A DNA stretch of 64,000 nucleotides from Neoroseomonas lacus (GTDB taxonomy: Bacteria > Pseudomonadota > Alphaproteobacteria > Acetobacterales > Acetobacteraceae), in NCBI RefSeq assembly GCF_014644535.1, contig NZ_BMKW01000002.1, positions 62,001 to 126,000 of the forward strand, in the 5' to 3' direction. Positions 49,710 through 58,103 of this stretch are shown piece by piece; position 1 is the first letter of the stretch; every line of letters starts with the position of its first letter. Under the pieces are notes generated by a model. That model was not told where the DNA came from and searched no databases. It saw only the letters and a list, made by a program, of their open reading frames with translations. The position numbers were made by a program, and so were the translations under genes.

Positions 49710-50840
49710 ATGCCCGGTCCCATGATTGGCCGCCGCACCGCTTTGGCTGCGAGCCTCGCCCTGCCCTTCATCCGTCCCGCCTTCGCCCAGCAGGCCGAGC
49801 CCTACGTGATGGGCTCGCTGTTCCCGATGAGCGGCCCGAACGCGGAGTTCGGCGAAGCCTTCACCCGCGGTGCGCAGGTCGCCATCGCGCACATCAACGC
49901 CGACAACATGCTGCGCCGCCCCGTGCGCCTGCAATCCGAGGACAGCCAGGCACTGCCGCAGCCTTCCGTGATCGGCATGAACAAGCTGATCAACATCGAC
50001 CGCGCCTCCTGGGTGCTTTCCTCCTGGACCGCGACGGCCAAGGCGATCGCGCCGATCGGCGACCGCGCCAAGACCATCATGGTCAATGGCGGCGGCGTCG
50101 GGCCGGACCTGTCAGGCCTGTCGCCCTATTTCTGGAACGTCATCGCGCTGGCACATCTTGAAGTGCGCGCGATCGTGCCGTTCCTGGTGAACCAGCGGAA
50201 CGTCAAGCGCGTCGCGCTGATCTATGTCGATGATCCGCTGGGCGATGCCATCCTCGGCCAGTTGCGCGAACAACTGCCGCTCCATGGCGCCACGCTCGTT
50301 GGCAGCTACTCGGTGCCGCGCGCGGCGCAGCAATTCGGCTCGGTCGTCGCGCGGGTGCGGCAGTCGCGGCCGGATGCCATCTACATCGCCTCCTTCGGTG
50401 CGCAGCAGGCACAGATCGTGAAGGGCCTGCGCGACAATGGCGTGACCCAGATCATCTGTTCATTCTCCGGCTTCGGCCTCGATGGCATCCGTACCCTGCC
50501 CGAAGCCGAAGGCGCGCTGTTCACCACCCAGAAGCTCGACTTCGCAAGCAGCGACCCGATCACCAAGCGCTTCGCCGATGATTTCCAGGCGCGCTTTGGC
50601 CAGGCGCCGGTGACCTATCATGCCAATTACTACAACGCGGCCTATCTGTTCGGGCTGCTCGCCCGCCAGGTGGAGCAGGCCGGCGGCGAGGTGAATGGCG
50701 AGACGATGCGCGCGGCCATGCTGGCGACGCGCAAGTTCAACCTCGTCGGCGGCGAAGGCGAGTTCGACGAACTGGGCAATATGCTGACCCAGTTGCAGGT
50801 CAATGAGATCCGCGGCCAGCGCGTCATCGCCGTCGGCTGA
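49710..50840 (+). CDS. Branched-chain amino acid-type ABC transporter binding protein
   Basis: 376 residues. Twin-arginine-like signal (GRRTALAASLALPFIRPAFA, cut after AFA), then Peripla_BP_6 features: YVMGSLFPMSGPNAEFGEAF, TRGAQVAIAHINADNML, VKRVALIYVDDPLGDAILGQ, YHANYYNAAYLFGLLARQVE. GAGGGAGAA precedes the ATG. It heads the livH-M-G-F genes. Ligand could be an amide or amino acid given the hyu neighbours. Confidence 0.88.
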   Translation: MPGPMIGRRTALAASLALPFIRPAFAQQAEPYVMGSLFPMSGPNAEFGEAFTRGAQVAIAHINADNMLRRPVRLQSEDSQALPQPSVIGMNKLINIDRASWVLSSWTATAKAIAPIGDRAKTIMVNGGGVGPDLSGLSPYFWNVIALAHLEVRAIVPFLVNQRNVKRVALIYVDDPLGDAILGQLREQLPLHGATLVGSYSVPRAAQQFGSVVARVRQSRPDAIYIASFGAQQAQIVKGLRDNGVTQIICSFSGFGLDGIRTLPEAEGALFTTQKLDFASSDPITKRFADDFQARFGQAPVTYHANYYNAAYLFGLLARQVEQAGGEVNGETMRAAMLATRKFNLVGGEGEFDELGNMLTQLQVNEIRGQRVIAVG

Positions 50841-50851
50841 TCGCAGGTCTC

Positions 50852-51721
50852 ATGCTGTTTCTGCAACTGCTGCTGAATGGGCTGCAGACCGGGGCGATCT
50901 ACGCCCTGACTGCAGCCGGCTTCGCGCTGATCTTCGGCGCGACGAAAATCTTCCATGTCGCGCATGGCATCGCCTTCACCATCGCCGGCTACGTCTTCCT
51001 CTTCGCCTGGCGCGCGGACTGGCCCAGCTGGCTGGGCGTGCTGGCTTCCATCGCGGCAGCGATGCTGTTCGGCATCGTCATGGAGCGCCTGGTCTATCGC
51101 CCCATACAGCGGCATGAAGGCTCCTTCTTCACCGTCTTTGTTGCCGCCTTCGGCGTGAGCATCGTGGTGCAGAACATCATCGGCATGATCGCCGGCCGCG
51201 GCTTCGCGACGGTGGATACGCCGCTGTCCTTCTCCGCCGAGATCCTGCCGGAGATCTTCGTCGCCCCGATGCTGTGGATCGCGCTCGCCACGGCCGCGGT
51301 GCTGTTCGTCGCACTGACGCTGTTTCTCACGCGCCATCCGGCGGGTGTGGCGCTGCGCGCGCTGGCGCAGAACCCGGACCTGATCCGCACCTATGGCCTC
51401 TCCTCGAACGGCCTGTCGGTGCTCGCCTTCGCGATCGGCTCCGCCCTCGCCGCACCGGCGGCGATCGTTACCGCCATGACCACTGGGCTGAACGAGGCCA
51501 TCGGCCATCACGTGATGCTGATCTCGATCGCCGCGACCATCGTCGGCGGCATCGGTTCGCTGCGCGGCGCCGCGCTGGCGGGCATGATGCTCGGCATCGC
51601 CGAAAGCCTCGCCCTCACCGTGGTCGATACGCAATGGGCGGAGGCGGTGTCCTTCCTCGTGCTGTTCGGCTTCATCATCTTCCGTCCCGCCGGAATCTTC
51701 GGAGTGACGCAGACGCGATGA
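50852..51721 (+). CDS. livH: Branched-chain-type ABC permease LivH
   Basis: 289 residues. LLLNGLQTGAIYALTAAGFA, LIFGATKIFHVAHGIAFTIA, RPIQRHEGSFFTVFVAAFGV, VGGIGSLRGAALAGMMLGIA. Eight membrane helices. Stop overlaps the livM start by 4 nt. Confidence 0.92.
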   Translation: MLFLQLLLNGLQTGAIYALTAAGFALIFGATKIFHVAHGIAFTIAGYVFLFAWRADWPSWLGVLASIAAAMLFGIVMERLVYRPIQRHEGSFFTVFVAAFGVSIVVQNIIGMIAGRGFATVDTPLSFSAEILPEIFVAPMLWIALATAAVLFVALTLFLTRHPAGVALRALAQNPDLIRTYGLSSNGLSVLAFAIGSALAAPAAIVTAMTTGLNEAIGHHVMLISIAATIVGGIGSLRGAALAGMMLGIAESLALTVVDTQWAEAVSFLVLFGFIIFRPAGIFGVTQTR

Positions 51722-52593
51722 CCGCCTTCCTCATCAATCTCGCGACGCTTGCCGCGATCTCCGGCATCCTCGCCTCGACGCTGAATTTCATCGTCGGCTA
51801 TGCGGGCATCTTCTCGGTGGCGCATGCGGTGTTCTTCGGCCTCGGCGCCTATGGCGGCGCGCAGGTCGCGCTGCTGCTGGTGCCCAACCCCTTCCTGGCC
51901 TGCCTGGTCGCGGCGGTGATTGCCGGCGGGCTATCGCTGTGCCTCGCTTTGCCGGCGCTGCGCGTGCGCGGTGAATATTTCGTCGCCGCCTCGCTCGGCC
52001 TGCAGATGGTCGCGGCAACCCTGTTCGCCGAACTCAAGCCGCTCACGGGCGGCATCGGTGGCCTTGTCGGCATCCCGCGCCCTGAACTGTTCGGCATGGT
52101 CGTGCCGGTGCTGCCGCTCGCGCTGGTGGCGCTGGCGCTGATCCTCTGGGCCACCGCAAGGCTGCAACGCGGCGCCTTCGGACGCACGCTGCAATCGATC
52201 CGCGACGCCGACACCGCCGCCGAGGCGCTCGGCAAGAACGTCAATGCGGCGAAGACCCTCGCCGTCGCCTTCGCCTGTGCCGGCGCGGGCATCGCCGGCG
52301 CGCTCTATGCGCTGCACCTGTCCTTCATCAACGTCGAATCCTTCACCCTCGACCAGTCGATCCAGATCATGGCGATGGTGATCATCGGTGGTGCCGGGAC
52401 GCTGTGGGGCCCGCTGGTCGGCGCCGTGATGCTGCTGTCCCTGCCGGCGGTGATCTCCTTCATCCCCTTCATCCCACCCACCGAAGTCGGGGCCGTGCAG
52501 CAGATCATCTACGGCTCGGCGATGACGCTGCTGATGATCTTCCGCCCCGCCGGCCTGCTTGGCGACATGAGCAAGGGGAAGTCCACGTCATGA
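51718..52593 (+). CDS. livM: Branched-chain-type ABC permease LivM
   Basis: 291 residues. STLNFIVGYAGIFSVAHAVF, FGLGAYGGAQVALLLV, LRVRGEYFVAASLGLQMVAA, IRDADTAAEALGKNVNAAKT, VIIGGAGTLWGPLVGAVMLL. Second channel subunit, overlapping livH and livG by 4 nt each. Confidence 0.92.
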   Translation: MTAFLINLATLAAISGILASTLNFIVGYAGIFSVAHAVFFGLGAYGGAQVALLLVPNPFLACLVAAVIAGGLSLCLALPALRVRGEYFVAASLGLQMVAATLFAELKPLTGGIGGLVGIPRPELFGMVVPVLPLALVALALILWATARLQRGAFGRTLQSIRDADTAAEALGKNVNAAKTLAVAFACAGAGIAGALYALHLSFINVESFTLDQSIQIMAMVIIGGAGTLWGPLVGAVMLLSLPAVISFIPFIPPTEVGAVQQIIYGSAMTLLMIFRPAGLLGDMSKGKSTS

Positions 52594-53348
52594 CCGAGGT
52601 ATCGCTGCGCTGCGCGGACCTCGCCCGCGCCTTTGGCGGATTGCAGGCCGTCGCCGGCGTCTCGCTCGCGCTCTATGCTGGCCAGGTGACCGCGCTGGTC
52701 GGGCCGAACGGGGCGGGCAAGACCACCACCTTCAACCTGATCACCGGCAACCTCCGCGCCGATTCCGGCACGGCGGAGATCCGCGGCAAGCCGATCATGG
52801 GGCTGAAGCCCTGGCAGGTCGCGCGGCTCGGCGTCGCGCGGTCGTATCAGGACCTGCGCCTGTTCACCCATATGACGGTGCGCGAGAACGTGCTCGCCGC
52901 CACCGAGGTCTCCGCCTGGTTCTGGCAACCCGGCGGCCGCCGCGCGCAGCAGGAACGCGAACACCGCGCCGAGGCCGCGCTTGACGCGACCGGCCTCACC
53001 AGCCTCGCCGATGCGCGCGCGGTCGACCTCGCCTATGCCGAGCGGAAGTTTCTCTCGATGGCGCGCATTCTCGCCGCCGAGGCGCATATCTGGCTGCTCG
53101 ACGAACCGGCATCGGGGCTCGACCTCGCCTCGCGCATCCGCTTCGGCTCGCTGCTGAAGGAAGCGCAGACGCGTGGCGTGGCGATCTGCCTGATCGAGCA
53201 CAATCTCGACGTGGTGGTGGAACTCTCCAACCGCATCGCCTTCCTCGACCAGGGCCGGGTGCTGGCCGAGGGCGACCCGGACACCATCCTCAAGGACCCG
53301 GCGCTGGCCGCCATCTATTTCGGCGACCGCCCGCAGGAGGCCGCATGA
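52590..53348 (+). CDS. livG: Branched-chain-type ABC ATPase LivG
   Basis: 252 residues. Walker A LVGPNGAGKTTTFNLITGNL, Walker B IWLLDEPASGLDLASRI, H-loop CLIEHNLDVVVELSNRIAFL. The ABC signature is atypical: AVDLAYAERKFLSMARILAA in place of LSYGxQxxLExARAL, so the usual Gly-Gln/Gly-Gly pair is missing. Overlaps livM and livF by 4 nt. Confidence 0.9.
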   Translation: MTEVSLRCADLARAFGGLQAVAGVSLALYAGQVTALVGPNGAGKTTTFNLITGNLRADSGTAEIRGKPIMGLKPWQVARLGVARSYQDLRLFTHMTVRENVLAATEVSAWFWQPGGRRAQQEREHRAEAALDATGLTSLADARAVDLAYAERKFLSMARILAAEAHIWLLDEPASGLDLASRIRFGSLLKEAQTRGVAICLIEHNLDVVVELSNRIAFLDQGRVLAEGDPDTILKDPALAAIYFGDRPQEAA

Positions 53349-54058
53349 CCGCGCCCGCCATCCAGGCCACCGGCCTCTCCGCCGGCTTCGGTGGGCGAGA
53401 GGTGCTGCAGGACGTCTCCCTCACGTTGAACGATGGCGAGATCCTCTGCCTGATCGGCCACAACGGCGCCGGCAAGTCGACGCTGCTGCGCGTGCTGTTC
53501 GGGCTGCATCGCCCCTCCGCCGGATCGATGACCGTGTTCGGCAATGCTCCGTCGCAGCATTCGCCCGCAGCGCTGGGCGCGGCCGGCGTCGCGCTAGTGC
53601 CCGAGGGCCGCGGCGTCTTCCCCGACCTCACCGTCGAGGAGATTTTCGGCCTCGCCCTGTGGTCGGCCGGCGTGCCGAAATCCGGCCAGCGCGAGCGCAT
53701 CGAGGAAGTACTCGACGTACTGCCGCGCATCAAGGAATTCCGCACCCGCCGCGCCGGCACGCTGTCGGGCGGGCAACAGCAGATGGTCTCGATCGGCCGC
53801 GCGCTGCTGACACGCCCGAAGGCGCTGCTGCTGGACGAACCCTCGATCGGCCTCGCGCCCAAGTTGTTCCAGGACCTCATCCGCCCGATCGCCGCGCTGC
53901 GTGAATCGCGCGGCATGGCGATCCTGCTGGTCGAACAGAATGTGCGCGAAGCCTTCGCCGTGTCGGATCGCGTGGTGGTGATGCGGTCGGGCCGCTTCAT
54001 CTTCGAAGGCGCGCCCAGCGAACTCGACGATCATACGAAGCTGATGGAGCTGTTCTGA
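53345..54058 (+). CDS. livF: Branched-chain-type ABC ATPase LivF
   Basis: 237 residues. Walker A LIGHNGAGKSTLLRVLFGLH, VALVPEGRGVFPDLTVEEIF, canonical signature GTLSGGQQQMVSIGRALLTR, Walker B ALLLDEPSIGLAPKLFQDLI, H-loop LLVEQNVREAFAVSDRV. Last gene of the importer; repeat element A3 follows. Confidence 0.93.
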   Translation: MTAPAIQATGLSAGFGGREVLQDVSLTLNDGEILCLIGHNGAGKSTLLRVLFGLHRPSAGSMTVFGNAPSQHSPAALGAAGVALVPEGRGVFPDLTVEEIFGLALWSAGVPKSGQRERIEEVLDVLPRIKEFRTRRAGTLSGGQQQMVSIGRALLTRPKALLLDEPSIGLAPKLFQDLIRPIAALRESRGMAILLVEQNVREAFAVSDRVVVMRSGRFIFEGAPSELDDHTKLMELF

Positions 54059-54074
54059 CGGGGGCGTCGCTCCA

Positions 54075-54400
54075 GGCGCGCGAAGGTTGGAACCGGAGAG
54101 GGCTTTGCCCTCTCCGGACCTCACCCACCACGGGGACCCATTGACGTTGCGAAGCAACGCCGATGGGAGCCCCTCGGCCCGAGGCCTTTGGAAACCGATA
54201 CTTGGTGTTGCGCACAATGGGGCTTTCGCGGTGACAACGCCTCCGCCGTGCCCGATTCGAGGTCGTCTCCTCGGCACTTTGCGCGAAGCGACTTCCTCGC
54301 ATGGGTCAGCCTGCAGCGCCCCGCACCAACTCAAGGTGTCCAGAGGCCCTTAGGCCTTGGCGGGGTGAGGTTTGGAGAGGGGCAGAGCCCCTCTCCATGG
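54075..54400. repeat. Composite family A repeat element A3 (~325 bp)
   Basis: Left unit: GGTTGGAA, hairpin CCGGAGAGGGC-TTT-GCCCTCTCCGG (54093-54117), CACCCACCA, then a nested inner hairpin (54131-54173; core GTTGC-GAA-GCAAC) and GAGGCCTTTGGAAACCGATA. Core 54205-54330 is related to the core of A5. Right unit, inverted: AGGTGTCCAGAGGCCCTTAG, GCCTTGGCGGGGTG, hairpin 54374-54396. It fills the gap between convergent livF and the MFS gene; no gene is seen. Confidence 0.8.
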
Positions 54401-54403
54401 CCC

Positions 54404-55798
54404 TCACCGCCGATGCCCGGACACTTCCTCCCCCGCATCCGCCGCCAGCCGCGCATGCAACGGCACCGACAACAGCACCACCGCCGCCGCCACCAGGAAG
54501 CCGCGCGAGAAATCCACCGGCAGCAGATCCACCCGCCCCGCCATGGCGGAGGAGACTTCCAGCGTCGTCGTCGCCAACACCACGCCAAGCGCCGGCGTCA
54601 GTTGCTGCAAGGTGCCATACAGCGCGGTCGCCGCCGACATCCGCTCGGTCGGCACCTCGGCGAAGGCTAGCGTGTTCAGCGCGGTGAATTGCAGGCTGCG
54701 CGCCAGCCCACCAGCCGCCAGCAGTACAAAGATCGCAATCGACGGCCAGCTCGGCCCGATGAGCGACAGGGCCGCGATCCCCAGCGCCGCAACCACGCCA
54801 TTGGCCATCAGCGCGCCACGAAACCCGGTGCGCTTGAGCAGCGGCCGCACCAGCGGCTTCATCGCAAAGGCACCAAGCGCGGTGGCGAAGGAGACGAGCC
54901 CGCTCTGCGACGCACTCATGCCGAAGCCGATCTGCAGCATCACCGGGATGAGGAAGGGCACCGCCCCCGCGCCGCTGCGGAAGATACTGCCGGCCACCGC
55001 CGGGTCGCGAAAGGTCGCGATCGAAAACAGCGACAGATCCAGCGCCGGTCGCGCCACCCGTCGGCAATGGCGGATCGCGAAGCCTCCGGTCACCAGCCCC
55101 AGCGCCAACCCCGCCCAGGACAGCCCGCCGGGCACAACATGCCGGCCCACCGTCTCCAGCCCGAACATGACCAGCGCCAGCGCCGCCCCGGTCAGCCCCA
55201 ACCCGACCAGGTCCGGCGGCCCGGGCTTGGTCGGCGCCACATGCGGGATTTTCCACGCCACCAGCAGGAAGCCGATCAACCCGATCGGCACATTGATCCA
55301 GAACACCGCCCGCCAGGAAAACAGGTCGGTCAGGAAACCGCCCACCGGCGGCCCTGTCACCGGCCCCAGCAGCGCCGGCATGGTTAGCCAGGCCATCGCC
55401 GAGAGCATGTCCTTCTTCGGAATCTCCCGCAGCAGCAGCAGCCGCCCAACCGGCACCATCATCGCCCCACCGAGGCCTTGCAGGATGCGAAAGGCGATCA
55501 GCTCACCCAACCCCTGCGACCGCCCGCACAATACGGAGGCGAAGACGAAGGTCAGGATCGCCAGCATAAAGACGCGCTTCGCCCCGAAGCGGTCGGCGAT
55601 CCAGGAGGAGAAGGGGATGAAGACCGTCAGCGCCACCAGGTACGACGTGATGGCGGCACCGAGCCGCGCCGGGTCCTCGTTCAGGTCGCGCGCCATCGAT
55701 GGCAGCGCGGTGGCGAGCACGGCGCTGTCGAGATTCTGCATGAACAACGCCGAGGCGACGATCAGCGCGATGGAACGATGGTCGCGAGCCTGCGTCAT
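54404..55798 (-). CDS. DHA2-family (EmrB/QacA-type) MFS drug-efflux transporter
   Basis: 464 residues, 14-helix type. Helix 1 motif FMQNLDSAVLATALPSMARD (motif D1), motif A ADRFGAKRVFMLAILTFVFA, motif B region FRILQGLGGAMMVPVGRLLL, motif C ALLGPVTGPPVGGFLTDLFS, WRAVFWINVPIGLIGFLLVA. Probably a proton-driven exporter of hydrophobic compounds. No MFP or TetR partner next to it. Flanked on both sides by family A elements. Confidence 0.9.
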   Translation of the reverse strand: MTQARDHRSIALIVASALFMQNLDSAVLATALPSMARDLNEDPARLGAAITSYLVALTVFIPFSSWIADRFGAKRVFMLAILTFVFASVLCGRSQGLGELIAFRILQGLGGAMMVPVGRLLLLREIPKKDMLSAMAWLTMPALLGPVTGPPVGGFLTDLFSWRAVFWINVPIGLIGFLLVAWKIPHVAPTKPGPPDLVGLGLTGAALALVMFGLETVGRHVVPGGLSWAGLALGLVTGGFAIRHCRRVARPALDLSLFSIATFRDPAVAGSIFRSGAGAVPFLIPVMLQIGFGMSASQSGLVSFATALGAFAMKPLVRPLLKRTGFRGALMANGVVAALGIAALSLIGPSWPSIAIFVLLAAGGLARSLQFTALNTLAFAEVPTERMSAATALYGTLQQLTPALGVVLATTTLEVSSAMAGRVDLLPVDFSRGFLVAAAVVLLSVPLHARLAADAGEEVSGHRR

Positions 55799-55811
55799 GC
55801 GGCGCGACGCA

Positions 55812-56062
55812 GGTCAGAGGGGCTTTGCCCCTCCGAACCGCCCCACCACGGGCTCCCATTCACATTTCCTCGCAATGTGAGAGGGTACCCGCAAAGGCCC
55901 AAGGCCTTCGGAAACCGATACGCGGACGGCCAGCCCCGCGGGCGCGCCGGCGGCGCCCGTCGCCACAGTCGCATGACCTCTGTGCCCGGTACCAAAAGGA
56001 GGTTTCCAAAAGCCCTTAGGCCTTTGGTGGGGTGGTTCGGAGGGGCAAAGCCCCTCTGACCT
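55812..56062. repeat. Composite family A repeat element A4 (~250 bp)
   Basis: Left unit: hairpin AGAGGGGC-TTT-GCCCCTC (55816-55833), GCCCCACCA, nested inner hairpin with TCACATT/AATGTGA (about 55859-55880) inside CGGG/CCCG, then GCAAAGGCCCAAGGCCTTCG, GAAACCGATAC. Right unit, inverted: GGTTTCCAAAAGCCCTTAGG, CCTTTGGTGGGGTGG, hairpin GAGGGGC-AAA-GCCCCTC (56040-56056). The core between the units is unrelated to A3/A5. Confidence 0.8.
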
Positions 56063-56075
56063 TGTCCCCCGCCCG

Positions 56076-57068
56076 TCACGGTCGCAGTACCACGCGCCCG
56101 GCGCTGCGCCTGCCACTGACCTCCGCCATCGCCTCGCGGAACTGTTCCAGCGCGAAGCCGGCATGCACTTCCGGCTTCAGCGCCCCTGCCTCCCACCACG
56201 CCATCAACTGCGCCCACAGCGCCCGCGCGCGCGGCGCGTGAAGCTGCCGGTTATCCCCCGGCGACCACCCGACATAGGTGCCCCAGTTCACCCCCGCGAC
56301 GGCGATGTTCTTCAGCAGCAGGATATTCGCCGCGACCGTCGGAATGCCGCCCCCGGCGAAGCCGATCACCACCAGCGTCCCGCCATCGCCCAGGCACCGC
56401 ACTGAATCGGCGAAGGCATCGCCACCGATGGTGTCCAGCACGCAGGCGACACCCTGCCCGCCCGTCGCCCCCCGCACCGCCTCGCGAAACGGCGCCGCGC
56501 TGTCGAGCACCACATCGGCGTCGCGCGCATGCAGCAACGGATGCTTCGCCGCCGCCGCGCGGGCAATGACGCGACAACCCATCGCCTTGGCGATCTCAAC
56601 CCCCGCCAACCCGACGCCACCGGCCGCGCCATGCACCAGCACCCAGTCGCCGGGCGACAGATGCGCACGCCACAACAACCCCGCCCCGGCGGTTGGGTAG
56701 GAAATCGGGAAGCCCACCGCCGCCTCGGCCGGCAGGCCGTCGGGGATGGCGACGACATGGATGTCGTCGGCCACCACCTCCTCAGCATAGCCGCCCCAGT
56801 CGAGCACCGCGAAGACCCGCGTGCCGACCTGCGGCGCCTCGGCATCCGGCGCTGCCTCGATGACCGTGCCGACCACCTCCGTGCCGGGGATGAAGGGCAG
56901 CGGCGGCTTGCGCTGATACTTGCCCTCGACGACGAGTTGCGTGGCGAAGGACACGCCACTCGCCTCGATGCGGATGCGCACGCCGTGCGGCCGCATCTGC
57001 GGCCGCGGAACCTCCTTCAGCTCCAGCGCATCGAAGGGTCGCCAGGTCTCGCAGACGACAGCGCGCAT
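56076..57068 (-). CDS. Zinc-independent quinone oxidoreductase-type MDR protein
   Basis: 330 residues. Medium-chain dehydrogenase/reductase: N-terminal GroES-like domain (MRAVVCETWRPFDALELKEV, FIPGTEVVGTVIEAA), then Rossmann VLVHGAAGGVGLAGVEIAKA. No structural-zinc cysteine cluster, so it fits NADPH:quinone reductase or related enoyl reductases. ATG at 57068, just after the stop of the Bug protein gene, so the two are co-transcribed. Confidence 0.85.
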   Translation of the reverse strand: MRAVVCETWRPFDALELKEVPRPQMRPHGVRIRIEASGVSFATQLVVEGKYQRKPPLPFIPGTEVVGTVIEAAPDAEAPQVGTRVFAVLDWGGYAEEVVADDIHVVAIPDGLPAEAAVGFPISYPTAGAGLLWRAHLSPGDWVLVHGAAGGVGLAGVEIAKAMGCRVIARAAAAKHPLLHARDADVVLDSAAPFREAVRGATGGQGVACVLDTIGGDAFADSVRCLGDGGTLVVIGFAGGGIPTVAANILLLKNIAVAGVNWGTYVGWSPGDNRQLHAPRARALWAQLMAWWEAGALKPEVHAGFALEQFREAMAEVSGRRSAGRVVLRP

Positions 57069-57071
57069 CAC

Positions 57072-58037
57072 TCAATCCATCCGGATATTGGCATCATGCA
57101 CCAGGCGGCCCCACCGGTCGTATTCCGCCTGGACGAAGCGCGCAAACGCCGCCGGCGTATCGGCCACCGGCTGGGCGCCCAACGCATCGAGCCGGGCGCG
57201 CAACTCCGGCGTCGCCTCGGCTGCCGCGACGGCCTGCTGCAGCCGGTCCACGATCGCCGCCGGCGTGCCGCGCGGCGCCCAGATGCCATACCAGGTGGCG
57301 ATCTCGTAACCCGGCACGCCCGCCTCGGCGACCGTCGGCAGGTCGGGGAAAGCGTCCACCCGCGTCGGCGTCGTCACCGCCAACCCGCGCAACTGCCCCT
57401 GCCGAACGGCGCCGGCGCTGCTCGGCATCGAATCGAACATCACCTGCACCGTGCCGGCCATCAGATCCTGCACCGCCGGCCCGCTGCCGCGATACGGCAC
57501 ATGGGTCATGTCCACCCCGGCCATCAGCTTGAACAACTCGGCCGCCAGATGCGGCGCGCCGCCCTGCGAGGATGACGCATAGGCCAGCCGCCCCGGATTC
57601 GCCTTGGCATACGCAACCAGTTCAGCGATCGAGCGCACCGGCAGGGACGGGTTCACCACCACCATCAGCGGCACGGCGGCGATATTCGTCACCGGCACGA
57701 AATCGGCGATGGCATCGAACGGCATGCGCGGCGTCAGATGCGGCACGATCGCATGCGCCGAGGCATTCACCAGGAAGGTCGCGCCATCCGGCGCGGCGCG
57801 CGCTACCGCCTCGCTGCCGATAATGCCATTGGCGCCGGCGCGATTCTCCACCACCACGGGCTGGCCGAGCGGCCCCTGCACCGCCTGGGCGACGATGCGC
57901 CCCATGATATCTGTCGGCCCGCCCGGCGGATAGGGCACGATGAAGCGCACTGGCCGCGTCGGCCACTCCTGCGCAAGCGCCGGCATCGCCAGCGGCGCGA
58001 AAGTCATTCCCAAAGCCGCGCGTCGGCTGAGCCTCAT
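57072..58037 (-). CDS. Bug-family (tripartite tricarboxylate) periplasmic binding protein
   Basis: 321 residues. Signal with RLSRRAALGMTFAPLAMPAL ending AQE; mature Bug features VRFIVPYPPGGPTDIMGRIV, GQPVVVENRAGANGIIGSEA, and GGAPHLAAELFKLMAGVDMT, HVPYRGSGPAVQDLMAG. Bug proteins bind carboxylates and related ligands for TctAB permeases; no tctA/B gene is near. Divergent from the CoA-transferase gene. Confidence 0.9.
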   Translation of the reverse strand: MRLSRRAALGMTFAPLAMPALAQEWPTRPVRFIVPYPPGGPTDIMGRIVAQAVQGPLGQPVVVENRAGANGIIGSEAVARAAPDGATFLVNASAHAIVPHLTPRMPFDAIADFVPVTNIAAVPLMVVVNPSLPVRSIAELVAYAKANPGRLAYASSSQGGAPHLAAELFKLMAGVDMTHVPYRGSGPAVQDLMAGTVQVMFDSMPSSAGAVRQGQLRGLAVTTPTRVDAFPDLPTVAEAGVPGYEIATWYGIWAPRGTPAAIVDRLQQAVAAAEATPELRARLDALGAQPVADTPAAFARFVQAEYDRWGRLVHDANIRMD

Positions 58038-58103
58038 GGTCGTCCCCTTCCCATTATGTCGCTTCGCGTCAGGATAGGCCCGGACCGTGACGGAGGAAAT
58101 GCG

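Noticed and set aside
54180-54330. Small open frames within repeat element A3 and its relatives
   Set aside because: They differ in frame and length between copies and have no ribosome sites; the conserved thing is the stem structure, not a peptide.
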